Below are positions 1-8,218 of a stretch of 12,678 nt of DNA, in pieces. Numbering within the stretch: the stretch's first letter is position 1; every line of letters begins with the position of its first letter. The position numbers and the translations under genes are program-made. Source of the stretch: Porogramme epimiltina. Lineage: Eukaryota > Basidiomycota > Agaricomycetes > Polyporales > Polyporaceae. The DNA is taken from assembly GCA_900155495.1 (NCBI GenBank), contig FTLJ01000700.1:1-12678 (forward strand). Reading direction: 5' to 3'. The notes under the pieces were generated by a model. That model had not been told where the DNA came from and searched no databases. It worked only from the letters and a program-made list of their open reading frames with translations.

Positions 1-470
1 GTCCTTCTGGACATGCACATACGCAGTGCAGCCCCAAACGCGCAAGTGCGAGACGTCAGGCTTCCGTCCATGCCACAGCTCGTAGGGCGTCGCGTCCGGA
101 CATGCAGAGGTGAAGGAGCGGTTGAGGACGTGCACCAGCGAGAGAACAGCCTCCCCCCAGAATGTCTGAGGGAGTCCTGACTCTGCCAGCATCGCTGTGA
201 CACCGTCTGCGAGCGTGCGGTTGGTGCGCTCCGCGACACCGTTCTGCTGGGGCCTGTTGCGCACGGAGTGCTGTCATTCTATGCTGTGTTCTGTGCAGAA
301 TGTGTCGAACTCGTCGGACATGTATTCCCCGCCCTTGTCGTCGCGCAGGCAGCGCACGCGTTCGCCCGTCTGTGTCTCGACCCACGACTTGTATGTCCTG
401 AAAGCGGCGAAGGCGTCGGACTTGCGCTTGAGCCATAGAGCGAAGGGAATGGAGGAAGCGTCGACACAAG
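1..470 (-). pseudogene. Ty1/copia integrase fragment (minus strand, cut by window edge)
   Basis: Read on the minus strand from about 470 down to 1, this is part of a copia-type integrase catalytic core followed by its C-terminal part. Family hallmarks seen are SDAFAAF, VETQTGERV, LRDDKGGEYMS, an EHSI-type end, then PQQNGVAERTNRTL, FWGEAV, TPYELWHGRKP and HLRVWGCTAYVH. The integrase would insert the cDNA copy of the retrotransposon. The frame is open except for one TGA at 276-274, at the place where related elements have an arginine, so a CGA to TGA change is likely. The fragment starts near a VDASS motif, so the pre-integrase zinc finger is missing, and it runs off the left edge. It is head to head with gag on the other strand, so it is a rearranged piece and not a working pol. 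Confidence 0.88.
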
Positions 471-790
471 TCTGCTTGCTGGTGAGCTCTATCTTCCCCA
501 AGCAGAGGTCACACTTTGGGGGTGCACAAGACGACCCAGTGGCCATGTGGAGTGCGTTGGAGGCTGCGCACGTCAAGCGTCGTCCTGGCGCAAGATTCAA
601 CGTGTACAACTCGCTGTTTTCGCTCTGCAAGAACGACGACGAGACGCTCTCGTCGCTGGCTTCACGCGTCGAGGAGAGCATGCACACCGTGCAAAATCTG
701 CGCCCCAAGTCCTTCACTCTCAGCGAGCTCGACGACGAGCTGCAGTCCATGGCCCTCATCCATGCGCTCCCCGACGTCTACAACGCCTTC
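471..790 (+). pseudogene. Ty1/copia gag fragment (UBN2-type)
   Basis: A plus-strand piece of the copia gag polyprotein, which forms the virus-like particle. The reading frame containing 527-790 shows the UBN2 pattern DDPVAMWSALEAAH, RPGARFNVYNSLFSL, DDETLSSLASRVEESM, LRPKSFTLSELDDEL and ALIHALPDVYNAFV in order. Similarity appears to start a little upstream, at SSIFPKQRSH near 480-510. The first part of gag and the CCHC zinc knuckle are missing, and no start codon can be assigned. After about 790 similarity stops and a proline-rich linker follows in other frames. The left border meets the minus-strand integrase piece near 470, which marks an inversion or recombination joint. Confidence 0.85.
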
Positions 791-1230
791 GTCCCCTCTA
801 TCTTCCCCGGATGCTCCGCCTGCCGCCCCTGCCCCACCCCTCGCGCTCGACGATGCTCCTGATCTCCTTGACGTGCCGACGAGTCTGCACCTCCAGAACC
901 AGGTCCCTCACACGCGCGCACGCAGCGCAAGAAGCACGAGAAGGGTGTGCCTCCCACGCGCTCCAGCTCGCGCTTGTGGCGCCCTCCTCAGCCCTACTGG
1001 ATTGTCCCTCACGCAGATTGCGCGACGCCCACTCCACCACCTCCAGATGTGCGTGCTGCATCCCCTGCGTCCCCTGCGCCTCCTGCGTCTCCTGCACCTC
1101 CTGCACTGCTGCCCAAGCTCGAGCCTGTCCCAGAGTCTCCCCCATCGCACATCGCGTCCGTGCGCCGTCCCCAGGTCTGTGGGATGTGCGCGAGCCCACG
1201 CCCGTGGTTGAAGACGGCTCCGAGGACTCC
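791..1230 (+). pseudogene. Proline-rich linker remnant of copia pol
   Basis: GC-rich stretch joining the gag piece to the reverse transcriptase piece. In one frame, about 1025-1145, it encodes a run rich in Pro, Ala and Ser (PTPPPPDV, then SPASPAPPASPAPP), built on a CCTGCG/CCTGCA-type short repeat. Such low-complexity linkers normally lie between integrase and reverse transcriptase in copia polyproteins. If that is right, the zinc knuckle, protease and integrase have been deleted between gag and this point. The frame changes within the stretch and is not continuous with either neighbour. The assignment rests on position and composition only. Confidence 0.5.
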
Positions 1231-2115
1231 TATGACTTCGAGAACGACTACGAAGTCAACTATGTGTTTGCAAATGCGTACAGGCATGAGAGTACAACGG
1301 AGTACTGCAACCTCATCTCAGAGGGCAAGCCCCTCACCTACGCCAATGCGATGCGCTCCCTGGACAAGGACAAGTGGCTCGCAGCGATGCGCAAGGAGAT
1401 CGAGGCGCACAGGGTCAATGGGACCTGGCAGGTCTGCGCTCTGCCCCCTTGCAAGCATGCTATTGGCTGCAAGTGGGTGTTCTGCCTCAAGCGCAATGCT
1501 GACAGCTCCATCGAGCGGTACAAGGCACGCCTCGTCGCACAGGGCTTCTCACAGCGTCCTGGGTTCGAGTACACCGAGATCTTTGCCCCCACCGAATGAT
1601 TCACCTCTCCACCATGCGTCTCATTCTCATGCAGGCTGTGCTAGAGGACTACGACATGGTCACCATTGATATTTCGCATGCATTTATCAATGGGGACCTC
1701 GACAAGGAGATCTACATGAAACCGCCACCCGGGTTCAAGGAGGGCAAGTGGGGCAAGGTCCTGCGTCTACTCAAGTCACTATATGGCCTCGAACAGAGCA
1801 CATGCATGTGGTACAACAAGCTGCACACTGTGCTTCAGGATCTCGGTTTTTCGCGTGTTTGCTCGGACTTGTCGGTTGTTCTACGTCTTTGAGCGCGATG
1901 GCGTGCGCATCTACATGCCAATCTATGTCGATGACATCACTATAGTCTCACGCTCTGAGGCTGCAATCAACGGCATCATCCAGGACGTGGAGAAACACTT
2001 CAAACTGCACAATCTCAGTCCCACATGCTTCACGCAACCCACACACTGCAGCTCTGGCAGTGCCAGTACATTGTCGACATCCTCGAGCACTATGGGATGG
2101 CAGACTCGAACCAGG
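1231..2115 (+). pseudogene. Ty1/copia reverse transcriptase (RVT_2), frameshifted
   Basis: Reverse transcriptase of a copia element, which would copy the retrotransposon RNA into DNA. Motifs in order are KPLTYANAMR, KEIEAHRVNGTW, GCKWVF, SIERYKARLVAQGFSQRPGF and EIFAPT (to 1593). After a frame change come VTIDISHAFINGDLDKEIYM, with the first catalytic Asp at 1668-1670, PPPGFKEGKW and SLYGLEQS. After a second change near 1877 come FERDGVRIYMPIYVDD, with the YVDD box at 1924-1935, and VEKHFKLHNL. A third change plus a short internal loss near 2028 leads to QCQYIVDILEHYGMADSN. The RNase H domain is absent. The first break replaces the usual APTAR-type junction and looks like a loss of about 4 nt. 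The catalytic Asp codons survive, but the gene is clearly non-functional. Confidence 0.9.
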
Positions 2116-3300
2116 TGTATGGGTCAGTGTGGCATGTCTCCAATTCTAGGGCAGAGCTTCACTGAGATCCAGGTGCTCAGCGCATTATTGTCCTTCTTTT
2201 GCAATGTTGTAGGCCACCTGTTCAGGAAAAAGGTCAATGACCTGCACCCATTGAGCAGGTCAAATCATATAGCCACTCACATGCAAAAACCTTCACAGAT
2301 GAGCAGTGTTATAACTCAAAGACCTCTCGACCATTCTCCAATATTATAGTGTATGGAAGCACCTGCAGGTTACCATTCTGCTGTAAGGTGAACAATTGGT
2401 TGAGTGAACAATTGGTTGAGCACACTCACCATTTCCTCCTCATGTTTTGCTTCAGACAGAAGAAATGCAAGGTCTTGCACCACTAAGTGGTTGGCCACAT
2501 ACTGCTAGGGCATCTCTCAGAGCCTCTTTCAAAACCATGGCTATCTGGGTGAGGCTATGGAGCGTGCTCATATGGTGTGAGCTTTACAAAACGACAGGTA
2601 GCTGCAACCAAGTGCTAGGAGCGTATGGGAGGTCCTTCAAGGGGACCTTCTCAGACTACTCATTAACCGGACCTGTGGCAGGTGCTCCTTCCATGGTGCA
2701 AAAGTATGAGGTGGTGATTTGTGTCATGCAAGGGTAGGACACAAAGCTCCTGCTAGATGTTTCTGTGCTAGGCATTCATGTAGGCATTGAGAATGACAAA
2801 TGTTCTGTGTTGCATGGTGACCTCCTATGAGAAATTCACCCCATTCTTGTTAAATTCACCAAAGAGCTCGAGTCTGCGAGACTATATGCAGACTCATGTG
2901 CATTGACAAATACATGACTACAGGCTGGAATGCTTACTAGCCAACTCATAAAGACCTTGCATACCTGGGCCTTGTGATCCCCTTCAATGTGATGCCCATG
3001 ATTCTGCTGGAGAAATGAGCTATTATCTCTTTCTCACAGATGATGCACACACTAAGTGTTTCTCTAATTTTGACTCCCTGGGCTGGGGGTGGGTCAGTAG
3101 TTCATTGCAGGTGGTATGGGGCAGGTGCCACTCCCAGATGCTACTGGTTGTTCAGGGTTCTGGGGAGGTGTCAGCTCCAACATACTAAGGATTCTCTATG
3201 GGGTGAAGACTCACCTCAAAGGGGGCCCTCTGTGACCCCTTTTTTTATTGTGTTTCTTCTCCTCGTCAACAACTTCACTGATCCCTCTTTTATCCTGCTT
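2116..3300. other. Unassigned region, no recognisable gene
   Basis: AT-richer than the copia block. The longest open stretches (2447-2737 and 3040-3315, plus strand) match no family I know and have no convincing splice context. In the frame of 2447-2737 reading continues to about 2970 with only a few TGA/TAG stops, which could mean an old coding remnant or chance. The only clear structure is a 16-bp tandem duplication at 2388-2419. Confidence 0.5.
2388..2419. repeat. Perfect 16-bp tandem duplication
   Basis: GTGAACAATTGGTTGA occurs twice head to tail (2388-2403 and 2404-2419) with no mismatch. Each copy contains the palindrome CAATTG. It is a recent small slippage or repair duplication. No function is evident. 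Confidence 0.9.
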
Positions 3301-3309
3301 TTTCATTGC

Positions 3310-3690
3310 CTTTGATGCTCCAGATGGTTGTTATTTGGAGTGCTCACCTGCTTTTTCCTCAGTATTAACCTGTTGGGCTTCTATTGGGCTTAGAAGATCT
3401 TCTGGAGGTGTTTGCTTAGGAAAATGCAGCTTGTTATAGTGGGGGCACTGTGACAGTGGATGGGCCTTGTGCTCAGGCTTTTGAAAAAACAAACAATGTA
3501 CCAAATAGTAGCATTGCCTAGCATACTTGGACTTATATGCACATTTCACTCCTCACCATGGAGCATTTTTGGTGTTACAACTCAAAATCCTTCTTGCAAG
3601 TTCTTTTGAGTAGGGGGTGTCCCTGTTGTCCTTTAGTGGAGAGGATCACTGTCCTTCTAGTTTTTTTCCCTTTTTTGTGGCATGGGGAAG
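3310..3690 (-). pseudogene. Unrecognised Cys/His-rich coding remnant
   Basis: On the minus strand two overlapping frames read like one decayed protein. From about 3690 to 3590 one frame gives KGQQGHPLLKRTCKKDFEL, followed by a stop and HQKCSMV. From 3549 to 3331 a second frame gives KCAYKSKYARQCYYLVHC, then FFQKPEHKAHPLSQCPHYN and a Lys/Glu-rich end. The repeated Cys and His residues suggest a zinc-binding segment, but I cannot match a named family. A Lys-rich stretch (MKKQDKRG, EEKKHNKKRGH) follows to about 3235 after one stop. No start codon can be chosen. It could also be chance composition. Confidence 0.3.
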
Positions 3691-3739
3691 GGCAGAAATG
3701 TCAATACTCCTTAAGCCCATTTGATTCCCTTAAGCACAT

Positions 3740-4050
3740 AGTTAAGACCCATTAAGCCTATTAAAATGTTGTAAGAGTAATATTAAACACTTGATCCAAG
3801 CACCAGGATAATGATTAAGACCTAGACTAAGCCAGTATATTTTTATAATCAAATACCAAGACAATAATTCAATCTGAAAACTCTCAGCTAAGTAATCAAA
3901 TAAGTAGAAAGACTACATCTCCAACACTATACACAATACAGTCATATTCCTCAGTAACTCAAGGCACCCAAACCAGAGAGCTGTGCACATCATATGCCAT
4001 TGAGATCATGCAAAAAGTGAAATACACAAGGCAAGAGACAACTAAGTAAA
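3740..4050. other. AT-rich spacer, no gene seen
   Basis: AT-rich sequence between two minus-strand remnants. It begins with a cluster of TTAAG-type words (about 3710-3765). No open frame of note, no tRNA-like fold and no clear repeat. It lies downstream of the spliced remnant that ends at 4053 on the minus strand, so it could include that gene's old 3' flank. Confidence 0.5.
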
Positions 4051-4052
4051 GC

Positions 4053-4549
4053 CTAGAAGTCAGACTCAACAGCAGAAGCCACTGTTACCTCTTCCTCTTC
4101 CTCCACCTTCACCCTTTTAGATGCTCTTTTGGGCTTCTGATTGATCTTATTCCAGATTGCCAAAGATTCATTCAGAATCTCCTTGCACTTAGCAGCCTTG
4201 AACTTCTCCACTGTAGCCATGAAGTTAGAAGCCCTCATGACCTTCACAGGTGCTCTAGTGTCTTCATCCTCCTCCCAATGGTCATCCCCACTGCTGCTCA
4301 CTGAGATGTCCTGTAACACCTTCAGGCTGCTCAAACTCCCCAGAGTGCTAGTATATCAGAGCACGCTGCACCTGCAATGTAAAGTTAGTCATTGCCATGT
4401 AGAGATCAAAGCCCACCCACAGCAATTTTTGCAAGAATCAGGGAACCACCGGGAAAGGCATCTGTGCAACTCTCAGTCGGAATGTTAGACTGATAAGACC
4501 AGTATGCTCTTGCAAAGGTCTCTATGATGAGCGGAGACTGTAGACAGCC
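4053..4549 (-). pseudogene. Broken spliced gene with acidic tail, weakly DUF6532-like
   Basis: Minus-strand gene remnant, two exons visible. Exon A (4549-4421, 43 codons) follows an acceptor GTTCACAG and reads GCLQSPLIIETFARAYW, then IPTESCTDAFPGGSLILAKIA. A 49-bp intron (4420-4372) has donor GTGGGT, branch-like CTAAC and acceptor TTGCAG. Exon B starts VQRALIY, hits a TAG at 4350-4348, continues HSGEFEQPEGVTGH and LSEQQWG, and needs a frame change near 4283 to reach DDHWEEDED. It ends SKRVKVEEEEEVTV and SAVESDF at the stop 4055-4053. The order of a hydrophobic 'PLII' segment, an 'LALA..AV.RAL' helix and a GEF/FS..WG-type segment recalls basidiomycete proteins of the DUF6532 kind, often found among transposons. 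That resemblance is from memory and weak. The tail has a basic nuclear-signal-like KPKRASKRVKV. Upstream exons may lie beyond 4551, where a donor-like GTAAGT sits near 4690. Confidence 0.5.
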
Positions 4550-4555
4550 CTGTGA

Positions 4556-5159
4556 ACATTAAGTTACAGTTAATGAGGTATGAAGTTAATTGTTCTTTAT
4601 GGACTGAGCTCCTGGCCAGACGTGTGTAATACTTAATATGTCTCATGTGACCTCCCATTTTCCCATCAATCACTACAAATTTTACTTACCCTCCAAGCCC
4701 CATGCTCTGGTTAGGGTCCCCACCTAGGGTTTACTGCCACACCCTCACTGAGTGTTACACCCTCTATACTGCCTATTAGGTCCTCCACACCGTGTTTAGG
4801 TGTCTGCTCACTGCACACCAGCATCTATTTAGCAGAGGTGGCTATGCAATGCCTTTAATGGGCTTTCCATACATGCACTAGTGCTCATTAGCTTTTGCAA
4901 TAGGTGCTACTGCCCATAGGTGGCTGTGGGCTGCCTCAAATGGGCTGCTCACTGTGTTTTGACCCTTGCTCACTGTCTATGCACGTTTAATGCAGTTATA
5001 AGTAGCAACACTTGTAATGGCAAGTAACCAGTGTGTGTTAAGTGGGCATAACATAGGAGAGCATGAAAAATTGAAAATGTAGAGGGGCTGAATGGGATCC
5101 TAGATGTGATTGTTAGAACAGTGTAGGTTGATTAGTTAAGGAGTTATAAGCCAAACAAG
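4556..5159. other. Intergenic region, no complete gene
   Basis: Probable intron or upstream part of the minus-strand remnant (to about 4690), then AT-rich sequence without a supported frame. A minus-strand open stretch at 4673-4485 (IDGKMGGHMRHIKYYTRL) overlaps the probable intron and could be a decayed exon, but it cannot be joined cleanly. The last 60 bases before 5160 weakly resemble 7160-7210 (shared TTAAGNAGTTATAAGC core). Confidence 0.4.
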
Positions 5160-5230
5160 TGTCACAATACCAGTATATTTTCTTTTTATTTTACTTAACA
5201 AAACTACAGACTTCCATGTCTTCATCGTGT

Positions 5231-5279
5231 GCAGTGCGCAGTGCGTAGTGCGTAGCCCGCAGCCCGCAGTACGCAGTAG
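5231..5279. repeat. Heptad tandem repeat (7 copies)
   Basis: Seven consecutive 7-mers of the type GCAGTGC: GCAGTGC twice, GTAGTGC, GTAGCCC, GCAGCCC, GCAGTAC, GCAGTAG. A second run of four (GTAGTCC, GCAGTCC, ACAGTCG, GCAGCAG) sits at 5314-5341. Both lie upstream of the TATA box in the U3-like part of the proposed LTR, where repeated enhancer-like sites are common in LTRs. No binding protein can be named. Confidence 0.75.
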
Positions 5280-5407
5280 TCACATCCTTGTACATTATTC
5301 CGTGCTACACTCTGTAGTCCGCAGTCCACAGTCGGCAGCAGTGTAGCCTCATAGCAGACTTACCATATTAGGATACTCATAGTATAGTACTTGAATGGTT
5401 GTACATG

Positions 5408-5415
5408 TATATAAG
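5408..5415 (+). promoter_or_regulatory. TATA box of the proposed LTR
   Basis: TATATAAG, followed about 10 bases on by the complementary words ACTCCC and TAGGAG. Its place near the middle of a 522-bp LTR-like block is typical for the U3/R boundary. Transcription start is not visible from sequence. Confidence 0.4.
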
Positions 5416-5683
5416 GGACAACTCCCTTGTAGGAGCTTCCTAGTTTTTGGTCTCTTGTATACACGCCCCGGGGTCGGTACCCTGCTACTTTATCCTAGAA
5501 ACCTCATTGCTCGACTTGTGTGCTCGAACGCACCCAACGTCAGTTTAGTATGAACTCAAGCGCCCGTCTAAGCGCTCTTCGCAGTCTTAGGAAGATCAAC
5601 TCATTGACTTAGCTGAACGCTACTCAACGCTCGACCAGTACCACCCAGTACTAGGCGCTCCAGCTGCGAGGTGTAACGACAAG

Positions 5684-6300
5684 ATTAACATCAAGGGCAA
5701 TGTATTTTGGTCTTTAAAAGGAGGCAAGATAGAAAAGAGGTTATTGTTATACTATAATTGGATAGAGATAGAGATGTATTAGTATGTGCAAAAGATTTGG
5801 AGTCAATAACTATAGCAGTTCTTGTTATATCAGTTAAACACTTGTGATTGGAACAAATGACCATAGCTTAAAACATACACATTTTCGGAATTCTGACATA
5901 TTCAGCAGTGAGGTATAGTAAATGTGACATGTAGGATGAAAGCCACAAGGAGGGGCTTCAATTGGAACCCACTACCATGTCATTTGGTCAAGTATTGAGG
6001 TTAAAACAAGGGAAACAAGTGTGTGTTATAAGAATGTGATCATATTGCCTATATTGACAGGCAATCAGTCACCTGTCACATATTGTCACAAATTGTGATA
6101 GATTAGGCTGTGGTGGGTGGGTTTTTGCAGCCCTGGTGGTGATCAGTATATCATATGAAAGGGGCTTTAAAGGGCTTTCGATTGTGGGTATTTGCATAGC
6201 AATTGAGTAAGAACTGATGTTATAACAGTCTAAACAGTGTGGGAATACACACAGATTGGGAGATCACGCTCGATTGGGGATGCACAGCCACACACTAAGC
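5684..6300. other. AT-rich region without a gene
   Basis: No frame longer than chance and no known motif. The first 50 bases after the proposed LTR weakly resemble 7210-7255 (TTTTAAAAG context), as if the LTR had inserted into one copy of the repeat seen further right. Otherwise I see nothing in it. Confidence 0.4.
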
Positions 6301-6310
6301 GACGGGTGGG

Positions 6311-6390
6311 GAAGCGCTAAGCGAGCGCTTCAGAACGCACCCAGAATCATGTGATTTGGTGCAGAACTCGCAAAGTTATGGCCCCAACAG
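6311..6390. repeat. Hairpin plus diverged MITE-core motif
   Basis: An 8-bp stem palindrome GAAGCGCT/AGCGCTTC (6311-6318 and 6324-6331) leads into AATCATGTGATTTGGTGCAG (6343-6362), then AAAGTTATG. This last part matches the core of the Tc1-like element's terminal repeats (7940s and 9390s) and of the MITE near 12550. It marks an old relative of that repeat family in minus orientation relative to the units at 6562 and 6862. Confidence 0.6.
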
Positions 6391-6561
6391 TATTTGTTAC
6401 TGCCTAACTAATAGACTTTAGAGTTTTGATCAGTTGGGTATGAAGACAGAATTCTTGTCGACGTCCCTCCACATCAACATAGAGTGTACCTGAAAGTGGA
6501 GCCGGGATAGCAAAACCCGTTCCTAATAAGGTAATTCTATAATAAACAGCCAATAGAGAGC

Positions 6562-6841
6562 GTTTTAGCTATAACTCAGTCATTTCTTTACCAAATGAGC
6601 TGGTTCTGGGCGCATTTTGAAGGGCTTGGCAAGTGCTATTTTTGGATCACATGACCTGGTACGTTTGATTATATGGTGGGATGTCATTTCCCACCTGGAA
6701 GTGCCTTCCCCTTACAAATAATGCTATATAGGGCATGTACTATACTGTTAGAGAGCTATTAGTCAGGAGAACCCAATGGGAATGTCAGTCTGTTTGGGCG
6801 CTTATTTATGACATAAGCGCCGATGCAGATGCCTTATAAGG
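6562..6841. repeat. Dispersed repeat unit 1 ending in a GC-rich hairpin
   Basis: Begins GTTTTAGCTATAACTCAGTCA, then a word resembling TTCT..ACCAAATG, CGCATTTTGAAGGG, and about 230 bp later a hairpin GGCGCTTAT/ATAAGCGCC (6797-6805 and 6813-6821, 7-base loop). The same order of landmarks recurs in unit 2 starting 300 bp later, though the sequence between is strongly diverged. No coding capacity. Confidence 0.6.
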
Positions 6842-6861
6842 TGCAGCAACTAATGAGTAAT

Positions 6862-7130
6862 GTTTTAGCTGTATCTCTGTCAGTTCTACACCAAATGTTA
6901 TGATCTTCAGTGCATTTGGAAGGGTGCAGCAGGGACTATGTTAGGAGGCTATATGACAGTGGCTGTGCTCATACAATTGGGGCTGATTCCCTGTTCAGAA
7001 GTGGATCTCCCCTGTTGGCAGGGCTTGCTAGAGAGCTCTTAAGGACACTACAATGGTGTTGTAATGAAGTTCTAACGAGTCTGGGCGCTTATATAATCAG
7101 TAAGCGCCCATACCAAGGCCTTTTCAAAAT
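6862..7130. repeat. Dispersed repeat unit 2 ending in a GC-rich hairpin
   Basis: Starts GTTTTAGCTGTATCTCTGTC, then TTCTACACCAAATG, GCATTTGGAAGGG, and ends with the hairpin TGGGCGCTTA/TAAGCGCCCA (7082-7091 and 7101-7110, 9-base loop) followed by a CCAAGGCCTTTT tail, comparable to GATGCCTTATAA after the unit 1 hairpin. It is a diverged tandem partner of unit 1. An open frame at 6910-7185 lies across it and has no protein support. Confidence 0.6.
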
Positions 7131-7185
7131 CAAAGTTGTAGAGGCAATCAATGAGACCCTAGAACTGCTTGTTATACTCCAATAG

Positions 7186-7670
7186 CTAGCTTACTTAAGA
7201 AGTTATAAGCAATACAAAATGGGCCTCCAAATCCAAGTTTTTAGTGTTTTAAAAGAAAGTCAGCAATGCAGCCCTGTGATGTCAGTATCTACAATAATGC
7301 CAACTACTAGCCCTTCTATTCTGCACTTGGCTACATGTCAATAGCTATAATGGTTAAGCAGACATGAATTTTTCTTACTATTGTATTGTGCTGATTAAAA
7401 TATTGTTTCAGCTATATCTTCACCAATTCATGACTGAATCACCTGGTTGTTTTTGCATTACAAAGTGTATTGTAAGCTCTACTTAGTGCTCTCTATCATA
7501 TATAGCTCCACTCTGTCAATGAAGCACTGCATTGCACTTTCTGCCCACTTTTGTAATATATAACATTGATGTACAGTATAGCTGATGTACAGTATGGCTG
7601 ATGTGATGATGGGTGTGTACAATTAATACCAAAACATCCTTATCTTGACATTTCTATTATAAAAAACATA
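7186..7670. other. AT-rich region with a third, degenerate repeat unit
   Basis: At 7406-7480 TTGTTTCAGCTATATCTTCACC, followed by a GAATCACCTGGTTGTTTTTGCA-like stretch, resembles the heads of units 1 and 2, but no hairpin follows. At 7567-7598 there is a 16-bp tandem repeat TGATGTACAGTATAGC / TGATGTACAGTATGGC with one mismatch. No gene seen. Confidence 0.45.
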
Positions 7671-7717
7671 TTTCCTCATTAATCATTCCTGCCAAACATA
7701 GCCCACTCCCCCCAAGT
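7671..7717 (+). repeat. Left arm of a 5-kb inverted repeat pair
   Basis: TTTCCTCATTAAT, then CTGCCAAACATAGCCCACTC and CCCAAGT, return as the reverse complement at 12631-12676 with about 40 of 46 positions the same. The differences I can see are transitions plus one C-run length change. The right copy stops just before the window ends, so the arms may be longer. They bracket the Tc1-like element, the TET/JBP pseudogene and the MITE, so they may be terminal repeats of a larger transposon. No flanking target duplication can be checked because the right flank is outside the window. Confidence 0.7.
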
Positions 7718-7868
7718 TTGTCACTGGTGTTAGGTGCCTAATGTGGAAGTCAAGCCTGTCCTTTCCTTGCACCTTTAAGTCACCTTCAGCTTCCACATGA
7801 CCACATCTACCTACATTGTTCAATAGCTCCTCAACAGTTTATTGTGATCCAGGAGCAGGCCTCAGCTA

Positions 7869-8081
7869 CAGTGACTTACAAAACTGTTCCAATGTTTTGC
7901 ACTTCGGCGTTGCAGTGTGCATAACTCGGTCAATTCTGCACCAAATCATGTGATTCAAGGTGCGTCTGAAAGCTGTGCTTCTCTATTTTTAGTCACAACT
8001 TGAATCATGTGATTTGGATCAGAATTGATGGATTAGTCAGCTAATGAATGTGCCCAGTGCATTGGAACAATTTTGTAACTG
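7869..8081 (+). repeat. Left terminal inverted repeat of the Tc1-like element
   Basis: 213 bp, inverse of 9265-9477. It is internally palindromic: the outer TTACAAAACTGTTCCAATG pairs with CATTGGAACAATTTTGTAA near its inner end, and CACCAAATCATGTGATTCAA pairs with TTGAATCATGTGATTTGG. The transposase would bind and cut at the outer end. Confidence 0.9.
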
Positions 8082-8218
8082 TTGCCTACCAACTGGAACA
8101 ATCTCCTACCGCTTCAAATTTTCGCTTGAAGTGTAGGAAATAAATTATGTCACTGTCAAAGCAGATCAGTAGGAGTAAATTAAGGTTCAACACAACTTGA
8201 TCCTGAACCACCATCATC

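Larger units (their letters stand above)
5160..5681 (+). repeat. Probable solo LTR of a retrotransposon
   Basis: A 522-bp block with ends TGTCACAATAC and GTGTAACGACA (TGTC...GACA, the usual TG...CA form). Inside are a TATA box (5408-5415), a GC-rich R/U5-like part (about 5460-5680) and no coding sequence. The word ACAAG stands just left (5155-5159) and also spans the right border (5679-5683). It would be a 5-bp target duplication only if the LTR ends at 5678 without CA, so the exact right end is uncertain. Its CpG content is higher than its flanks. No internal retrotransposon sequence adjoins it, hence solo. The family cannot be named from the ends alone. The orientation is taken from the TATA box. 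Confidence 0.5.

Noticed and set aside
274..1600. Many overlapping long open frames on both strands in the GC-rich block
   Set aside because: GC-rich sequence has few stops. Only the frames with integrase, gag and reverse transcriptase motifs are supported; the rest are shadows.
2447..3315. Two plus-strand open frames taken as a possible gene
   Set aside because: No known motif, no consistent splicing, and composition like the surrounding non-coding DNA.
5231..5341. Heptad repeats as a CRISPR-like or centromeric array
   Set aside because: Units are 7 bp, diverged and without spacers; their place in an LTR-like block explains them better.
5460..5680. Possible tRNA or rRNA piece in the GC-rich part of the LTR-like block
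   Set aside because: No cloverleaf, anticodon arm or conserved TPsiC box can be drawn.
6910..7185. Open frame of 91 codons on the plus strand
   Set aside because: It lies inside repeat unit 2 and across its hairpin, has no family resemblance and no conservation of frame with unit 1.
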